Notes: generated by a model not told the origin, from the letters alone. 64,000 nt of DNA from CAZOOW01 sp964581535 (GCA_964581535.1 CAZOOW010000001.1:274580-338579), one strand, 5' to 3'. Positions 38,090 through 48,222 are shown, counted from the first letter of the stretch. Made by a program: numbers and translations.

Positions 38090-40726
38090 ATGAAGAGGTA
38101 TATTATTCGGGGATTATTAGTAGGCTTGCTGCTAACTTCGGTAGCAGCTGCACCCGCCACGGCTGCTAATAATCTAGGAGAATCGAATACCGGTCCAGAT
38201 CCCGCATCGTTTAGCAATAACTACGCTGGGGCGTACTTCACCATGAAAGAGGACTTTAACGATCAATTAAAAACGAGACTAGTGATTTATTCCCCTAAAC
38301 CCGATATCGCCGTATATATTTCCAGTGCCGACTTATGCGGTAGCCGTTCCATAAATGGAATGCAAGACGCGCTTGAGATTCCCCTCTCAGGGGGGACTCC
38401 AATTAATGATATTTTGCTTATCGATAACCTTAACAAAAGTAATGCAGCTTCAGCTACTGGAGTTGTTCGGGGGTCAAGCTATTGTGATGAAGCTAGTACG
38501 TTGCCAAATTTTCCTAAGAACGGGGATACGTATTCTAAAAACTACAGCACGAATGGTCTAGCAAAGACAACGGCAATCCTAAGGCTACATGCAGCTACGG
38601 CGACTGAAATCAAGGGATTTGGAAATGGTAAATTTTATGCATTCGATTTGAACATAGACAATTCTGGGAGTTGTGGAGGGGTCACTAAGTGCTATCTAAA
38701 TTTTTTCCGCGTCCAAGCATATGGCATAGACACTGATGGTGGCGGGAATGTCTTGCGAGAGAATAATATCTTTATTTCTCCTGGTAAATCTACTGAGAAT
38801 ACCGCTCAGTTCGGAATAGCACCAAACAAGACTGGTGCATCGACGGCCGACTGGACTAACTACGGCTTCTTTTTTGCTGCACCCTGCAGCGCTTTTGATA
38901 GCGGAATCACCAGATTAGTTGACCAGGAAATAAAAATCTATGATGATGATAATTACGATAACGACGAGTGGAACACTGCACAAGATCCGCAGCCAGGTAG
39001 AGTGCCGAATGATCCAGAGTTTCGACCTTTTGAGCTTAGACTTCAGCGACTCCCTACGAACAATCCGAATATTGATGTGACAGATATGGAAAACTGGAAA
39101 GATGAGAACCGAAAGGTCGAAGAAGTTCACATTACGAAAGATAATCGTATATTTTGGAATGGTTCCAATGTAATGAATCCTGATAGCGCTAATGTCGCGC
39201 ATAATGAATATGTAGAACGTTGGCTACGCGTGGGTATCAAACAGAGGAAAGATGCCATAATAACGCTCAAGTTCGATATGGATAAGGACTATGCATACCG
39301 TATTAGGTTCCGTGATATTTATTTCAATAATAATCTTCAATTCTCATTGCCATTTGACACCATTTGGGCAAACCAGGTATGTGACCCTCCTCCGAAGGCA
39401 AGCGTGTTTCCAACAGTTAACTTAGGCAGTAATGATTCGGTACTCGTTGATGAGAATGTAACTGCTCAGTTCGGTATCAGAAACCGATCCGCTGAAGTGC
39501 CAGGTTCGGCGCGGTACACGCGGAATATGTGGCTCGACAACGGCGATCAAATATTTGGGTCTGGAGACTCTCAAAGAGGATTCGACAGTGCAATGGCAGG
39601 TCCGCTTGCAATTCCAGTGGCGCCCGGGTTAACGAATCTTGCTGGAAAAGACTTAACGACAACAGCCGAGGAAGGCTACAGATTTGTTTGCGCATCTCTT
39701 ACTATCGAGTCGGCTGATGCAAGAACTACCGATATCGATTCATCAACTACAACAGCGTGTAAGCTTATCGCGAAGAAGCCTTCCATGCAAGTGCTGGGCG
39801 GGGATGCGAGATCTGGTGGCGTCTATCAGCAATCAATGGCGTCGTGTTTAGTAGAGAGCAACTATCTCTATGCGCCGATAGTCGGGGCGAACTATGGTAT
39901 TGACCCTGACAAAGGGTCATTTAGTGAGTATAATGTGAAGTCCACTGGTAAGATTCAGAAATTCGGCTCGAGCAATTCACCGCCTGGCTTAGACTTGACT
40001 ACCGTTTCGCTCCTTTTTGGAAATACTACCGATGGAGCTCTTTCCTGGCGACCTACTTCTGACGACGGATATTTTAATGGTGATGCGTCCAATTGGGAGA
40101 AAACAACACACTGTTTGCCGAACTTCTTCGCAAAATATCAACACCCCACTCCGCAGCAGACTGTTGGGAATGGTTCTATGGTCGGGGGTTCCATTAGTGG
40201 CGCAACCAGTGGGAGCTATACGCTCAATGCTGGAAGAATTACGTTAGGCTGTAGCGGTGAGTGCGTGGTAAATGGGCGCCGGGTTATTTACGTTCGTAAT
40301 ACCGATATGCCTGGGCCGATAAAGACACTAGCTATCACGTCAAATTTTGTTTATCCCTCAGCTTCTGTTTCAATCTCTAGCCTACCGCATTTTGTTTTGA
40401 TGGTTGATTCTGGCATCAATGTGCAGTTTGCTTCTGGAGTCACGCGGTTTGATGGTATTTTGGTCACAAAAGGCGGGATTTATACCTGTGACTATGGCTT
40501 AGACGATGTGAAAACAAGTACATGTAACGATCAGCTAATTGTTAACGGCGCTGCCGTTACTTCACGAGCTTTGGTCCCGATACGGACATACGGGGATGGC
40601 ACTATAGGAAAGCCTGCCGAACAGTTCAAGCTGACACCGGAGGCACTCGTCAGTGACTATCAGAATTCAATTCAGACACAGGGTATTACAACTACCGACC
40701 AAAAAGAGCTACCACCGCGGTTGTAG
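38090..40726 (+). CDS. Large secreted protein next to the pilus genes, unknown
   Basis: 878 residues with a signal peptide (~1-26, ending APATAANN). The body is Asn-, Ser-, Thr- and Gly-rich with scattered Cys, and includes acidic Asp-rich segments such as YDDDNYDNDEWN (~285) that could bind calcium. The C-terminal third (~690-860) has strand repeats of the type YTLNAGRITLGCSGECVVNG and a GGIYTCDYGL...CNDQLIVNGA pattern met in pilus-associated secreted proteins of CPR bacteria. It lies directly before pilM in the same direction, so a pilus-tip or pilus-attached adhesin is a reasonable inference. No enzymatic motif found. Confidence 0.55.
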   Translation: MKRYIIRGLLVGLLLTSVAAAPATAANNLGESNTGPDPASFSNNYAGAYFTMKEDFNDQLKTRLVIYSPKPDIAVYISSADLCGSRSINGMQDALEIPLSGGTPINDILLIDNLNKSNAASATGVVRGSSYCDEASTLPNFPKNGDTYSKNYSTNGLAKTTAILRLHAATATEIKGFGNGKFYAFDLNIDNSGSCGGVTKCYLNFFRVQAYGIDTDGGGNVLRENNIFISPGKSTENTAQFGIAPNKTGASTADWTNYGFFFAAPCSAFDSGITRLVDQEIKIYDDDNYDNDEWNTAQDPQPGRVPNDPEFRPFELRLQRLPTNNPNIDVTDMENWKDENRKVEEVHITKDNRIFWNGSNVMNPDSANVAHNEYVERWLRVGIKQRKDAIITLKFDMDKDYAYRIRFRDIYFNNNLQFSLPFDTIWANQVCDPPPKASVFPTVNLGSNDSVLVDENVTAQFGIRNRSAEVPGSARYTRNMWLDNGDQIFGSGDSQRGFDSAMAGPLAIPVAPGLTNLAGKDLTTTAEEGYRFVCASLTIESADARTTDIDSSTTTACKLIAKKPSMQVLGGDARSGGVYQQSMASCLVESNYLYAPIVGANYGIDPDKGSFSEYNVKSTGKIQKFGSSNSPPGLDLTTVSLLFGNTTDGALSWRPTSDDGYFNGDASNWEKTTHCLPNFFAKYQHPTPQQTVGNGSMVGGSISGATSGSYTLNAGRITLGCSGECVVNGRRVIYVRNTDMPGPIKTLAITSNFVYPSASVSISSLPHFVLMVDSGINVQFASGVTRFDGILVTKGGIYTCDYGLDDVKTSTCNDQLIVNGAAVTSRALVPIRTYGDGTIGKPAEQFKLTPEALVSDYQNSIQTQGITTTDQKELPPRL

Positions 40727-40780
40727 AAGCTAGAAAACAGTTGGCAGCCTGAAGACGCTTATGTATAATGAGCAGTAAGT

Positions 40781-41830
40781 ATGAAATTATTTTCTTCGGT
40801 GGGCGAATACTTTGCATTAGACATTGGAACGACCTCTGTCCGTGTTGTGCAGCTTGGTGGAGGTAACGGCCAGTGGAGCCTACTGCGCTACGGTATCGCA
40901 CCGGTAACGATAAAAGTCAGCGGATCAGATTCCCACGAAGATCAGCGAAAACTCGGTGAAATCATCATGACCGTCATCGGTCAAAGCGGTATCCGCTCAA
41001 AGGACGTTATCGTCGGCGTTCCATCGAGTAAAATTTTCACGACCGTTATCGAACTCCCTGCGATGTCACATACTGAGCTGGAAAACACGATAAAGTACCA
41101 GGCCGAGCAATACATCCCGATGAATATTGCTGATACGAAGTACGACTGGTCACTCATAGGACCATCGCCAAAAGATGCTTCGAAAAATGAAATCCTACTC
41201 TCGAGCGTAGCTAACAATTTCGTTGAGAGCCGCCTAGACCAACTGGAGTCACTTGGGTTAAACGTTGTGGCTATCGAGCCGGATCCTATCGCAGTGACAC
41301 GTTCACTGCAGCCAACAAATGGTGGGGAAAGGGCCTATGTCATCGTTGAGGTAGGCGATTTTGCGACGGATATCGTTATCACTTACCGTGATGCACCGCG
41401 ATTAGTCCGTTCGGTACCTTCTGGTATGCAGTCTTTCATGAAAGCGGCTGTCCAGAACCTCAACATCAGCCCAGAGCAAGCAACTCAGTTCATCAACAAA
41501 TTTGGTCTTCAGCAAGACAAGCTGGAAGGTCAGGTATTTCGAGCGATAGAGAGCACTGTTGAACAGTTCGTGACAGAAGTGCAAAAATCAGTGAAGTTTT
41601 TCCAAACAAAGTATCCAGAAGTTCCCGTAACAGATGCGATAGTTTCAAACTATGGTGTAACGATACCAGGACTTGCGCAGTACATAGCAGCAAAAACAGG
41701 TCTGAGTGTGTCGGCAGGTAATGCTTGGCAGCGTGTTAGCGTAAATTCTAACGACCAAACGACACTTCAACCGTATCAGGCACAATTTGCCACAGTTATC
41801 GGACTTGCGCAGCGTGGAGGAGGTGAATAA
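40781..41830 (+). CDS. pilM: Type IV pilus assembly protein PilM
   Basis: Actin-like cytoplasmic ATPase-fold protein that forms the inner-membrane alignment ring with PilN and PilO. 349 residues with YFALDIGTTSVRVVQLG (phosphate 1), a VPSSKIFTTVIELPAM segment, YVIVEVGDFATDIVI (phosphate 2), RSVPSGMQSF and a C-terminal connect region. TATAAT (40764-40769) is 11 nt before the ATG. The stop overlaps the pilN start (TAATG). Confidence 0.92.
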   Translation: MKLFSSVGEYFALDIGTTSVRVVQLGGGNGQWSLLRYGIAPVTIKVSGSDSHEDQRKLGEIIMTVIGQSGIRSKDVIVGVPSSKIFTTVIELPAMSHTELENTIKYQAEQYIPMNIADTKYDWSLIGPSPKDASKNEILLSSVANNFVESRLDQLESLGLNVVAIEPDPIAVTRSLQPTNGGERAYVIVEVGDFATDIVITYRDAPRLVRSVPSGMQSFMKAAVQNLNISPEQATQFINKFGLQQDKLEGQVFRAIESTVEQFVTEVQKSVKFFQTKYPEVPVTDAIVSNYGVTIPGLAQYIAAKTGLSVSAGNAWQRVSVNSNDQTTLQPYQAQFATVIGLAQRGGGE

Positions 41831-42540
41831 TGTTGACGCTAAACCTTCTACCTGATGTCAAACGCCAGTACTTACGGGCAAAACGTTTAGAAACGAGAGT
41901 GATTGCTATCGCTATTCTCTCGGCACTAGCAGCAGCCGGTTTGGTAGTTGTTCTCGCGATGTGGGTCTACGGCGTACAAACACTTCAAAAAAGTGCGGGG
42001 GCTGATGCCGTCAAGAAGAACTTTGCTGAGCTGAAAAGCATACCCTATGCAGAAAATTACCTGACATTGCAGAACCAGCTGGCAAATATTAGTCAGCTTC
42101 ATGGTGATAAAAAAGTGTACTCACGGCTATTTGATGTACTTTCAAAGCTAAACCCTTCTGAACCAAATACTGTACTACTGAGCTCAGTCAATCTCAGCGA
42201 CGAAAGCCAGGGGCTGTTGGAACTGGATGGTACAACAAAAACATTTACTGGTCTTGAAACGTTTCGTGACACACTAAAGAACGCCTCACTCAATTACACG
42301 CCAAAAGGTAGCAACGAGAGTACAAAAGTACCGCTCTTTAGCAATGTTACGGTCGTATCGCAAAACTTAGGCAAAGATAAAGACAATGCTCCTGCAGTTG
42401 CGTTTAAAATTACGGCAACAATTGACTCGAATACCTTCGCTCGCACTACCCAGAACTTCACGATAGATGTCCCGAAGAAGGACACGACGCAGGCGAAACA
42501 GGACGCACCTATATTTGGAGCGGAAGGAGATAGTCAATAA
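41830..42540 (+). CDS. pilN: PilN-like inner-membrane pilus protein
   Basis: 236 residues: short N-terminal cytoplasmic part with the PilM-binding motif (LTLNLLPDVKRQYLRAKR, cf. INLLP), a membrane helix (~28-50) and an extracellular coiled/ferredoxin-like domain. Starts and ends with one-base overlaps (TAATG) with pilM and pilO, a tight operon. Confidence 0.88.
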   Translation: MLTLNLLPDVKRQYLRAKRLETRVIAIAILSALAAAGLVVVLAMWVYGVQTLQKSAGADAVKKNFAELKSIPYAENYLTLQNQLANISQLHGDKKVYSRLFDVLSKLNPSEPNTVLLSSVNLSDESQGLLELDGTTKTFTGLETFRDTLKNASLNYTPKGSNESTKVPLFSNVTVVSQNLGKDKDNAPAVAFKITATIDSNTFARTTQNFTIDVPKKDTTQAKQDAPIFGAEGDSQ

Positions 42541-43274
42541 TGGCTAATGCAGAAAAAAAACCGGTCATGAGCGGTGGTGTTAACAAGCTCGGTAAACGTC
42601 AACTCGTTGAAAGAGCTGAGAAAAATGTATTTTTGTGGGTCGCAGGCGCATCGGTAATTGTCGTTATTTGTGCTATAGCGGCGATATTTCTCGGCAGACA
42701 GCTTTTGTTTAACCAAAAAATAATTTCTCATCGTAACGAAACTGCTAAAACACTGAAAAACAACGTCACCAACATGAAACAGCTTTCTAGTGAGCTCCAG
42801 AAACTACTTGCGAACAGCGATCTTCTTTCTGCAAAGTCTCGGCCTGATGAAACAAGCCTCGAGGTCGTGTTTGATGCTTTACCAACAACCGGTGATTCAG
42901 CTACACTTTCGAACTCTTTGTTAACTCATATCGTGACTCCGGCCAGCATCAATATTGATGCACTTACTGCAGGTACAAGCGGTGAAGTGGCAGCGGCTGA
43001 CCCAACTGCAATGGCCGGAACACCAGCTTCTGGCACTGGGTCAACTCCGGCCCCGCAAGCCCTGCCATTTACAGTCAGCGCTACCGGAGGAATACCAAAT
43101 ACAAAACAGCTGCTTTTGAACCTCGAACGATCTATTCGACCTATGAAGATTACACAACTCCGCATCCAAGCCGCACAAGATGGTCAATTATCGACACGAA
43201 TTAACGGCGAAACATACTATCTGAGTCGTGATTTGATAGAGCTCTACAAAGAAACAGTAAAGGCACCGCTATGA
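42540..43274 (+). CDS. pilO: PilO-like inner-membrane pilus protein
   Basis: 244 residues: ~35 basic cytoplasmic residues, one membrane helix (~32-58, VFLWVAGASVIVVICAIAAIFLG), a coiled segment (SHRNETAKTLKNNVTNMKQLSSELQKLL), an Ala/Thr/Pro-rich linker, and a C-terminal domain with FTVSATGGIPNTKQLLLNLERS, the PilO-type strand-helix. Named mainly from its position after pilM and pilN. Confidence 0.8.
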   Translation: MANAEKKPVMSGGVNKLGKRQLVERAEKNVFLWVAGASVIVVICAIAAIFLGRQLLFNQKIISHRNETAKTLKNNVTNMKQLSSELQKLLANSDLLSAKSRPDETSLEVVFDALPTTGDSATLSNSLLTHIVTPASINIDALTAGTSGEVAAADPTAMAGTPASGTGSTPAPQALPFTVSATGGIPNTKQLLLNLERSIRPMKITQLRIQAAQDGQLSTRINGETYYLSRDLIELYKETVKAPL

Positions 43275-43510
43275 ACAAGAGTAAAATCAGTATCCTCGTC
43301 CTCATTGTTGGCCTAACTGCACTTATAGGATTTTTCGTAGGAAAGGCTCTTCTCGGTGACAGCCAGTTAAAACCAGTCCAAGAAGATTCTGCCAGGGAAA
43401 TAAAAACATCATATACCGAAATCGATAAAGAGGTATTTAACTCGGATGCAATTAATCCATCGGTGCAGATAACGATTCAGCCGAATGACAAAAACCCGAT
43501 AGGGCAGTAA
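43271..43510 (+). CDS. Small membrane protein of the pilus operon
   Basis: 79 residues: an N-terminal membrane helix (~7-28, ISILVLIVGLTALIGFFVGKALL) and a short polar extracellular tail. It overlaps the pilO stop by 4 bp (ATGA) and ends 8 bp before pilB, so it belongs to the operon. Position recalls the lipoprotein PilP, but it lacks a lipobox Cys and any recognisable PilP domain. Confidence 0.65.
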   Translation: MNKSKISILVLIVGLTALIGFFVGKALLGDSQLKPVQEDSAREIKTSYTEIDKEVFNSDAINPSVQITIQPNDKNPIGQ

Positions 43511-43518
43511 GGCTATAT

Positions 43519-45309
43519 ATGGCTACTCTGACTGATGAGCTCCAAACGAAGCTAGAGCAACTGTTTATTAGCAGCGGTGTGCTCACAAAGGAAAAGTTGG
43601 ACGAGCATAAGGAAGTGGCAAAGAAAAAAGGCGTGCCGCTGATTGCTGAGCTGGTACAGAGCAAAGCACTGACCGATGAAGATTTGACGAAAAGCACCGC
43701 ATCGGTAAGTGGGGTGCCATACGTTAATTTGACTGAGGCGACTATTACGCCCGATGTTTTGAAACTGCTTTCAAAAGACATCGCAGAAAGGTATATGGCA
43801 GTGCCGCTCGGGGAACTACGCGGTCAGGGTTCTCAAACGAAGCTAGCGGTGGCGATGCTGGATGCGAATAACGTTCAGGCGGTTGACTTTCTGACGAATA
43901 AAATTCAGAGGGCACTGAAAGTGTACTTGGCTTCAGAGCAGGGAATCCAGCATGTACTCGACCAGTATAGTGCAGACCTGGTTGAAGGGGTCAGTGACGC
44001 TATTAGCTCGGCTGAAATGGATGAAAGAAAAGAAAACGATCTCATAGAGAGCACAGCTCCGGTTATAAAGCAGGACTCACCGATTTCTCGGGCGCTGAAC
44101 ACGATTTTAGAGTTCGCGGCTCGCTCGCGAGCCAGTGATATTCACATGGAGCCGAGCGAAAAAGAATTTAAAATTCGCTGTCGGATTGACGGAGTGCTTC
44201 GTGAAATTATGCAACTGCCAAAAAACATTGAACCTGCACTGATTTCCCGAATAAAAATTCTGTCCAACCTAAAAATCGACGAACATCGCATCCCTCAGGA
44301 TGGCCAGTTTGCTGTGCATACTGCTGGAAAAGACATAGACCTCCGTATCGCCATTAGCCCAGTTATCTGGGGTGAGCAAGTAGTTATCCGTCTTCTGGAC
44401 AAATCAGACAGTAGTTTCAAGTTGGAGGAAATGGGCTACGCGGGTAGGGCACTCAGAACTATCCGGCGAGGGATAAAAAAGCCGAATGGCATGGTGCTCA
44501 CATCCGGACCGACTGGTTCAGGTAAATCAACAAGTTTGTATGCGCTAGTTCAGGAGATATTTGATGAGTCGATAAATATCGTCACACTCGAGGATCCGGT
44601 TGAATATAAAATGAAAGGTGTCAACCAGATACAAGTAAACCCGGAAGTCGGACTAACATTCGCATCTGGTCTTCGCTCGATACTCCGTCAAGACCCGAAT
44701 GTCGTTATGGTCGGTGAGATCCGCGATGGTGAAACAGCAAATCTCGCTGTGCAGGCAGCGCTGACTGGCCACCTGGTTTTTAGCACGCTCCATACCAACT
44801 CCGCAGCCGGGGTTTTGCCACGGCTTCTCGATATGGGGATTGAGCCGTTTTTGATTGCTAGTACGGTGAACACCGTCATTGGGCAGCGACTTGTGCGAAG
44901 AGTCTCTAATAAACATACCCAAGTGACATCGACGGAACTTGAAACCAAGAGTATAAAAGAAACGCTTGGTGGTCTTTTGCCGACGACGAAAGAACAAGTA
45001 GCGCAATATTCGGAAGATTTAGGCTACAAAGACCTACCGCTTGCGACCCAAAACGCTTATACTTTAGTTAAGGGCGAAGATACTCCGCAAACGCCTGGTG
45101 GGTACAAAGGACGTCTGGGGTTGTATGAAGTTATGGATATTAGTGAGAATATTCAGAATCTCATCATAAAACATGCAACCAGCGCCGAAATTCAACGACA
45201 AGCTATCGCGGAGGGAATGATCCCGATGCGTCAGGATGGGTATCTCAAAGCGCTGCAAGGGCTGACGACGCTTGAAGAAGTTAATCGCGTAGCAGCAAAT
45301 ATGGCATAA
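43519..45309 (+). CDS. pilB: Pilus extension ATPase PilB (GspE family)
   Basis: Hexameric motor for pilus extension. 596 residues: MshEN-type N-terminal domain (~1-170), then the ATPase with Walker A LTSGPTGSGKSTSLYAL (~328-344), Asp box ITLEDPVEYK, Walker B PNVVMVGEIRDGETA and His box GHLVFSTLHTNSAA. The C-terminal part lacks the tetracysteine zinc motif seen in many PilB proteins (the stretch YTLVKGEDTPQTPGGYKGRLGLYEVM has no Cys). First ATPase of the pair pilB-pilT. Confidence 0.95.
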   Translation: MATLTDELQTKLEQLFISSGVLTKEKLDEHKEVAKKKGVPLIAELVQSKALTDEDLTKSTASVSGVPYVNLTEATITPDVLKLLSKDIAERYMAVPLGELRGQGSQTKLAVAMLDANNVQAVDFLTNKIQRALKVYLASEQGIQHVLDQYSADLVEGVSDAISSAEMDERKENDLIESTAPVIKQDSPISRALNTILEFAARSRASDIHMEPSEKEFKIRCRIDGVLREIMQLPKNIEPALISRIKILSNLKIDEHRIPQDGQFAVHTAGKDIDLRIAISPVIWGEQVVIRLLDKSDSSFKLEEMGYAGRALRTIRRGIKKPNGMVLTSGPTGSGKSTSLYALVQEIFDESINIVTLEDPVEYKMKGVNQIQVNPEVGLTFASGLRSILRQDPNVVMVGEIRDGETANLAVQAALTGHLVFSTLHTNSAAGVLPRLLDMGIEPFLIASTVNTVIGQRLVRRVSNKHTQVTSTELETKSIKETLGGLLPTTKEQVAQYSEDLGYKDLPLATQNAYTLVKGEDTPQTPGGYKGRLGLYEVMDISENIQNLIIKHATSAEIQRQAIAEGMIPMRQDGYLKALQGLTTLEEVNRVAANMA

Positions 45310-45327
45310 AAGGAATGGGGAAATACA

Positions 45328-46401
45328 ATGGAACAAGCACCTGAACTACGAATCGAAACGTTACTAGAAGATGTTATCCGAAAGCGTGCTTCTGATCTCC
45401 ATTTGCAGGTCGGTTTGCCGCCAATGTTGCGAATCGATGGCTCACTCACCCCTATCGGTGGTTTTCAGCCACTGACTGAAGAAACGATCGAAAAATTGGT
45501 ATTCGCCATTCTCGATGAAGACCAGCAACAGATTCTTATGAAAGATAAAGAATTTGACTTTAGTTTTGCATTTGGTGACCTAGGCCGTTTCCGAGTAAAT
45601 GCGTTTCATGAACGGGGCAATTTGGCAGCTGCGCTCCGACTTATTCCGAACAATATCTTGACGATTGAACAACTCGGAATGCCATCTGTCGTCAACAATT
45701 TTGCAAACTACCCTCGAGGGCTAGTGCTCGTCACTGGTCCGACTGGCTCAGGTAAATCAACTACGTTAGCAGCAATTATCGACAAAATAAACACCGAGAA
45801 AGCTCATCATATTATCACTATTGAGAATCCTATCGAGTTCACTCACAAGAGCAAAAAGTCAGTGCTTGTTCAACGAGAGGTACACTATGACACATACAGT
45901 TTCTCGGCAGCACTTCGTAGCTCACTACGTCAGGATCCTGACGTAGTACTTATCGGTGAGATGCGAGACCTCGAGACGATTTCAGCAGCTATCACTATCG
46001 CTGAAACCGGTCACTTGGTCTTCGCGACGCTACATACGAACTCTGCAGCACAGTCTATCGATCGTATGATTGACGTTTTTCCACCGCACCAACAACCACA
46101 GGTTCGGGCCCAGCTCGCAAACATTCTGATGGCGATTTGCTCGCAGCGTTTGGTGCCGATGATTGGTGGCGGTCGGGCAGTTGCTGCGGAAATCCTTGTA
46201 GCTACTCCAGCCGTACGAAACATCATTCGTGAGGGTAAAAGCCACCAGCTCGACGCTGTTATCCAGACTGGTGCCGACCAGGGAATGCAGTCGATGGACA
46301 AAACGCTTGTTGGACTTGTCCAGGCCGGAAGTGTTACCTATGAAGAAGCGCGTAACTTCGCAGTCGATCTGACCGAATTCGACAGGATGATGAGGGGGTA
46401 G
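45328..46401 (+). CDS. pilT: Pilus retraction ATPase PilT
   Basis: Drives pilus disassembly and twitching. 357 residues with the PilT features: N-terminal KRASDLHLQVGLPP, GRFRVNAF, Walker A TGPTGSGKSTTLAAI (~135-149), HIITIENPIEF, VLIGEMRDLETI, GHLVFATLHTNSAAQSIDR and the family-specific IDVFPPHQQPQVRAQLANIL. So the cell can both extend and retract pili. Confidence 0.95.
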   Translation: MEQAPELRIETLLEDVIRKRASDLHLQVGLPPMLRIDGSLTPIGGFQPLTEETIEKLVFAILDEDQQQILMKDKEFDFSFAFGDLGRFRVNAFHERGNLAAALRLIPNNILTIEQLGMPSVVNNFANYPRGLVLVTGPTGSGKSTTLAAIIDKINTEKAHHIITIENPIEFTHKSKKSVLVQREVHYDTYSFSAALRSSLRQDPDVVLIGEMRDLETISAAITIAETGHLVFATLHTNSAAQSIDRMIDVFPPHQQPQVRAQLANILMAICSQRLVPMIGGGRAVAAEILVATPAVRNIIREGKSHQLDAVIQTGADQGMQSMDKTLVGLVQAGSVTYEEARNFAVDLTEFDRMMRG

Positions 46402-46410
46402 GGAAACCTT

Positions 46411-47619
46411 ATGCTGACATTTTCCTACAAAGCCCGCGACATGGCGACGAACAAGATCGTCAAATCGACCTTGCAGGCCGAGTCTGAAGCGAATGCTAGC
46501 AAACTGTTGATGGCCCGCGACCTTATACCGCTTGAAATAAGCCCTGAAGGTGAGAGTAAAAGCTTTCTTGACAAATTAACTGGTCGGATCTCAACCAAAG
46601 ACAAAGTTGTCTTTTCACGCCAGCTGGCCACGCTTATCAACGCCGGTTTGCCGCTCGCCCAGAGCCTTCATACCGTTCAGGAGCAAACGCCTAACAAGAA
46701 ACTACAAGCTATAGTTCAGAGCATAATCACAAGCGTCGAAGGTGGAAGCACGTTAGCTGATGCATTTGCAAAGCATGACATATTTAGTGAACTGTATATA
46801 GCGCTCATCGCCGCCGGTGAAGTTTCCGGAACACTCGACAAGGCATTAGAGAGGATTGCGAACCAGCAGGAAAAAGATGCCGAAATGATGAGTAAGGTGC
46901 GCGGTGCAATGGTATATCCGGCGATAGTCCTGTTTGTGATTGCAGGCGTTATCGTGTTTATGCTCACGACCGTGGTCCCTCAGGTCGAAAATTTGTATAA
47001 GAGTCTTCACAAAGAACTACCTTTTTTGACCAAGATTATGGTTATGACAGGTCATTTCGTTATTAATTTCTGGTGGTTGGTGTTGATTGCGCTGGCCGTC
47101 GGGATATTTTATCTTCGTCGTTATCTAAAAACGCCAGCAGGGAAACGCCAGGCGGATAGGCTAAAGCCGAACCTACCACTTTTTGGTGATCTGTTCAAAA
47201 AATTGTATATGGCCAGGTTTGCTCGAACTGCGGAGACGCTGCTCATTAGCGGTGTTCCGATGCTCGATATGCTTCGTATCTCCGGACGCTCATCTGGTAA
47301 TGTTCTCGTAGAGGAGTCTATACTTCGGGCTGCCGAGAAGGTGAAGGTAGGTAAACCTCTATCGAAATCACTTAAGACCGAGGACTATATTCTTCCACTT
47401 ATTCCTCAGATGATTGGTATTGGCGAGCAGTCAGGTGGGGTTGACGCGATGCTTGGCAAAGCAGCTACTTTTTATGAAAACGAAGTCGATAACGCTATAA
47501 AAACCATCTCAACTGCCATCGAGCCGGTGTTGATGGTGGTTCTGGCTGTCGTGGCCGGCGGCATGGTTGGGGCTATCCTGATGCCTATTTACGGCCTAGT
47601 CGGCCAGACGAATTTATAA
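46411..47619 (+). CDS. pilC: Pilus inner-membrane platform protein PilC
   Basis: Membrane platform coupling the ATPases to pilin insertion. 402 residues with two T2SSF domains: VVFSRQLATLINAGLPLAQSL and FARTAETLLISGVPMLDMLRI, each followed by the G..LS..... F...Y..LI..GE pattern, and three membrane helices (~168-195, ~215-235, ~370-395). Starts 9 bp after pilT. Complete. Confidence 0.94.
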   Translation: MLTFSYKARDMATNKIVKSTLQAESEANASKLLMARDLIPLEISPEGESKSFLDKLTGRISTKDKVVFSRQLATLINAGLPLAQSLHTVQEQTPNKKLQAIVQSIITSVEGGSTLADAFAKHDIFSELYIALIAAGEVSGTLDKALERIANQQEKDAEMMSKVRGAMVYPAIVLFVIAGVIVFMLTTVVPQVENLYKSLHKELPFLTKIMVMTGHFVINFWWLVLIALAVGIFYLRRYLKTPAGKRQADRLKPNLPLFGDLFKKLYMARFARTAETLLISGVPMLDMLRISGRSSGNVLVEESILRAAEKVKVGKPLSKSLKTEDYILPLIPQMIGIGEQSGGVDAMLGKAATFYENEVDNAIKTISTAIEPVLMVVLAVVAGGMVGAILMPIYGLVGQTNL

Positions 47620-47647
47620 GAAAGCACTTGTCAGAGCGGGGGAAGAC

Positions 47648-47856
47648 GCTATAATCATAAGCATATAGACTCCCGTAGTCTAGGTAACATAACGTTCTAG
47701 CCCATAGGGTGGGTGGAAAGGAAACAACGAACGACTATGAACAAACAAACGAAGGGATTCACTATCATCGAGGTAGTACTAGTCCTAGCCATTGCAGGAC
47801 TTATCTTCCTGATGGTATTTTTGGCACTACCAGCACTACAGAGAAGTCAAAGGGAC
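47648..47856 (+). repeat. 209-bp perfect direct repeat, copy 1 (pilin promoter, leader and N-terminus)
   Basis: Identical base for base to 48270-48478 (offset 622). It covers TATAAT (47650-47655), hairpin TAGACT/AGTCTA in the leader, the Shine-Dalgarno GGAAAGGAAA, the start codon (47737) and the first 40 codons of the pilin. Identity breaks down abruptly after the codons for SQRD. Confidence 0.95.
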
Positions 47857-48201
47857 GCACAAAGGCGGAGTGATGCGGCGATGTTTGCTTCTCAGGTTGC
47901 TCAGTTCCAAACGAGCAATGGAGGAAAAACTCCTCAAACTGCACAAGTAGGAAATTTTGTCTCTAGCTATCTAACGGATTGGAAGGACCCATCGACAGGA
48001 GATCCCTATCCACAAGCCGGATTCAACAGTGCTACGCCTTCGCAGGTTGGCCGTTGGGCATATTACCAAGGGGCAAGTTGTTCGGGTGAAACTTTAGTCC
48101 AATCTACTGCAAACCCACTTCCTCAGAGGAAATTCGCCTTCATTATGAAGCTTGAGGGCGCTGGTTATGTCTGCAAAGATGAAAACGAAGGCGACAACTA
48201 G
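47737..48201 (+). CDS. Type IV prepilin, copy 1
   Basis: 154 residues starting MNKQTKGFTIIEVVLVLAIAG: a short basic leader, the prepilin peptidase site G-F with Glu at +5, and a hydrophobic helix, as in type IVa/GspG-like pilins. The ATG at 47737 has a Shine-Dalgarno ~12 nt upstream; a longer reading from 47713 lies in the leader. The mature globular part has WKDPSTGDPYPQ and two Cys (GASCSG, AGYVCKD) as a probable C-terminal disulphide loop. A terminator (48223-48249) separates it from copy 2, so each copy has its own transcription unit. Confidence 0.92.
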   Translation: MNKQTKGFTIIEVVLVLAIAGLIFLMVFLALPALQRSQRDAQRRSDAAMFASQVAQFQTSNGGKTPQTAQVGNFVSSYLTDWKDPSTGDPYPQAGFNSATPSQVGRWAYYQGASCSGETLVQSTANPLPQRKFAFIMKLEGAGYVCKDENEGDN

Positions 48202-48222
48202 AAGATAAATCCTAATTAACAC

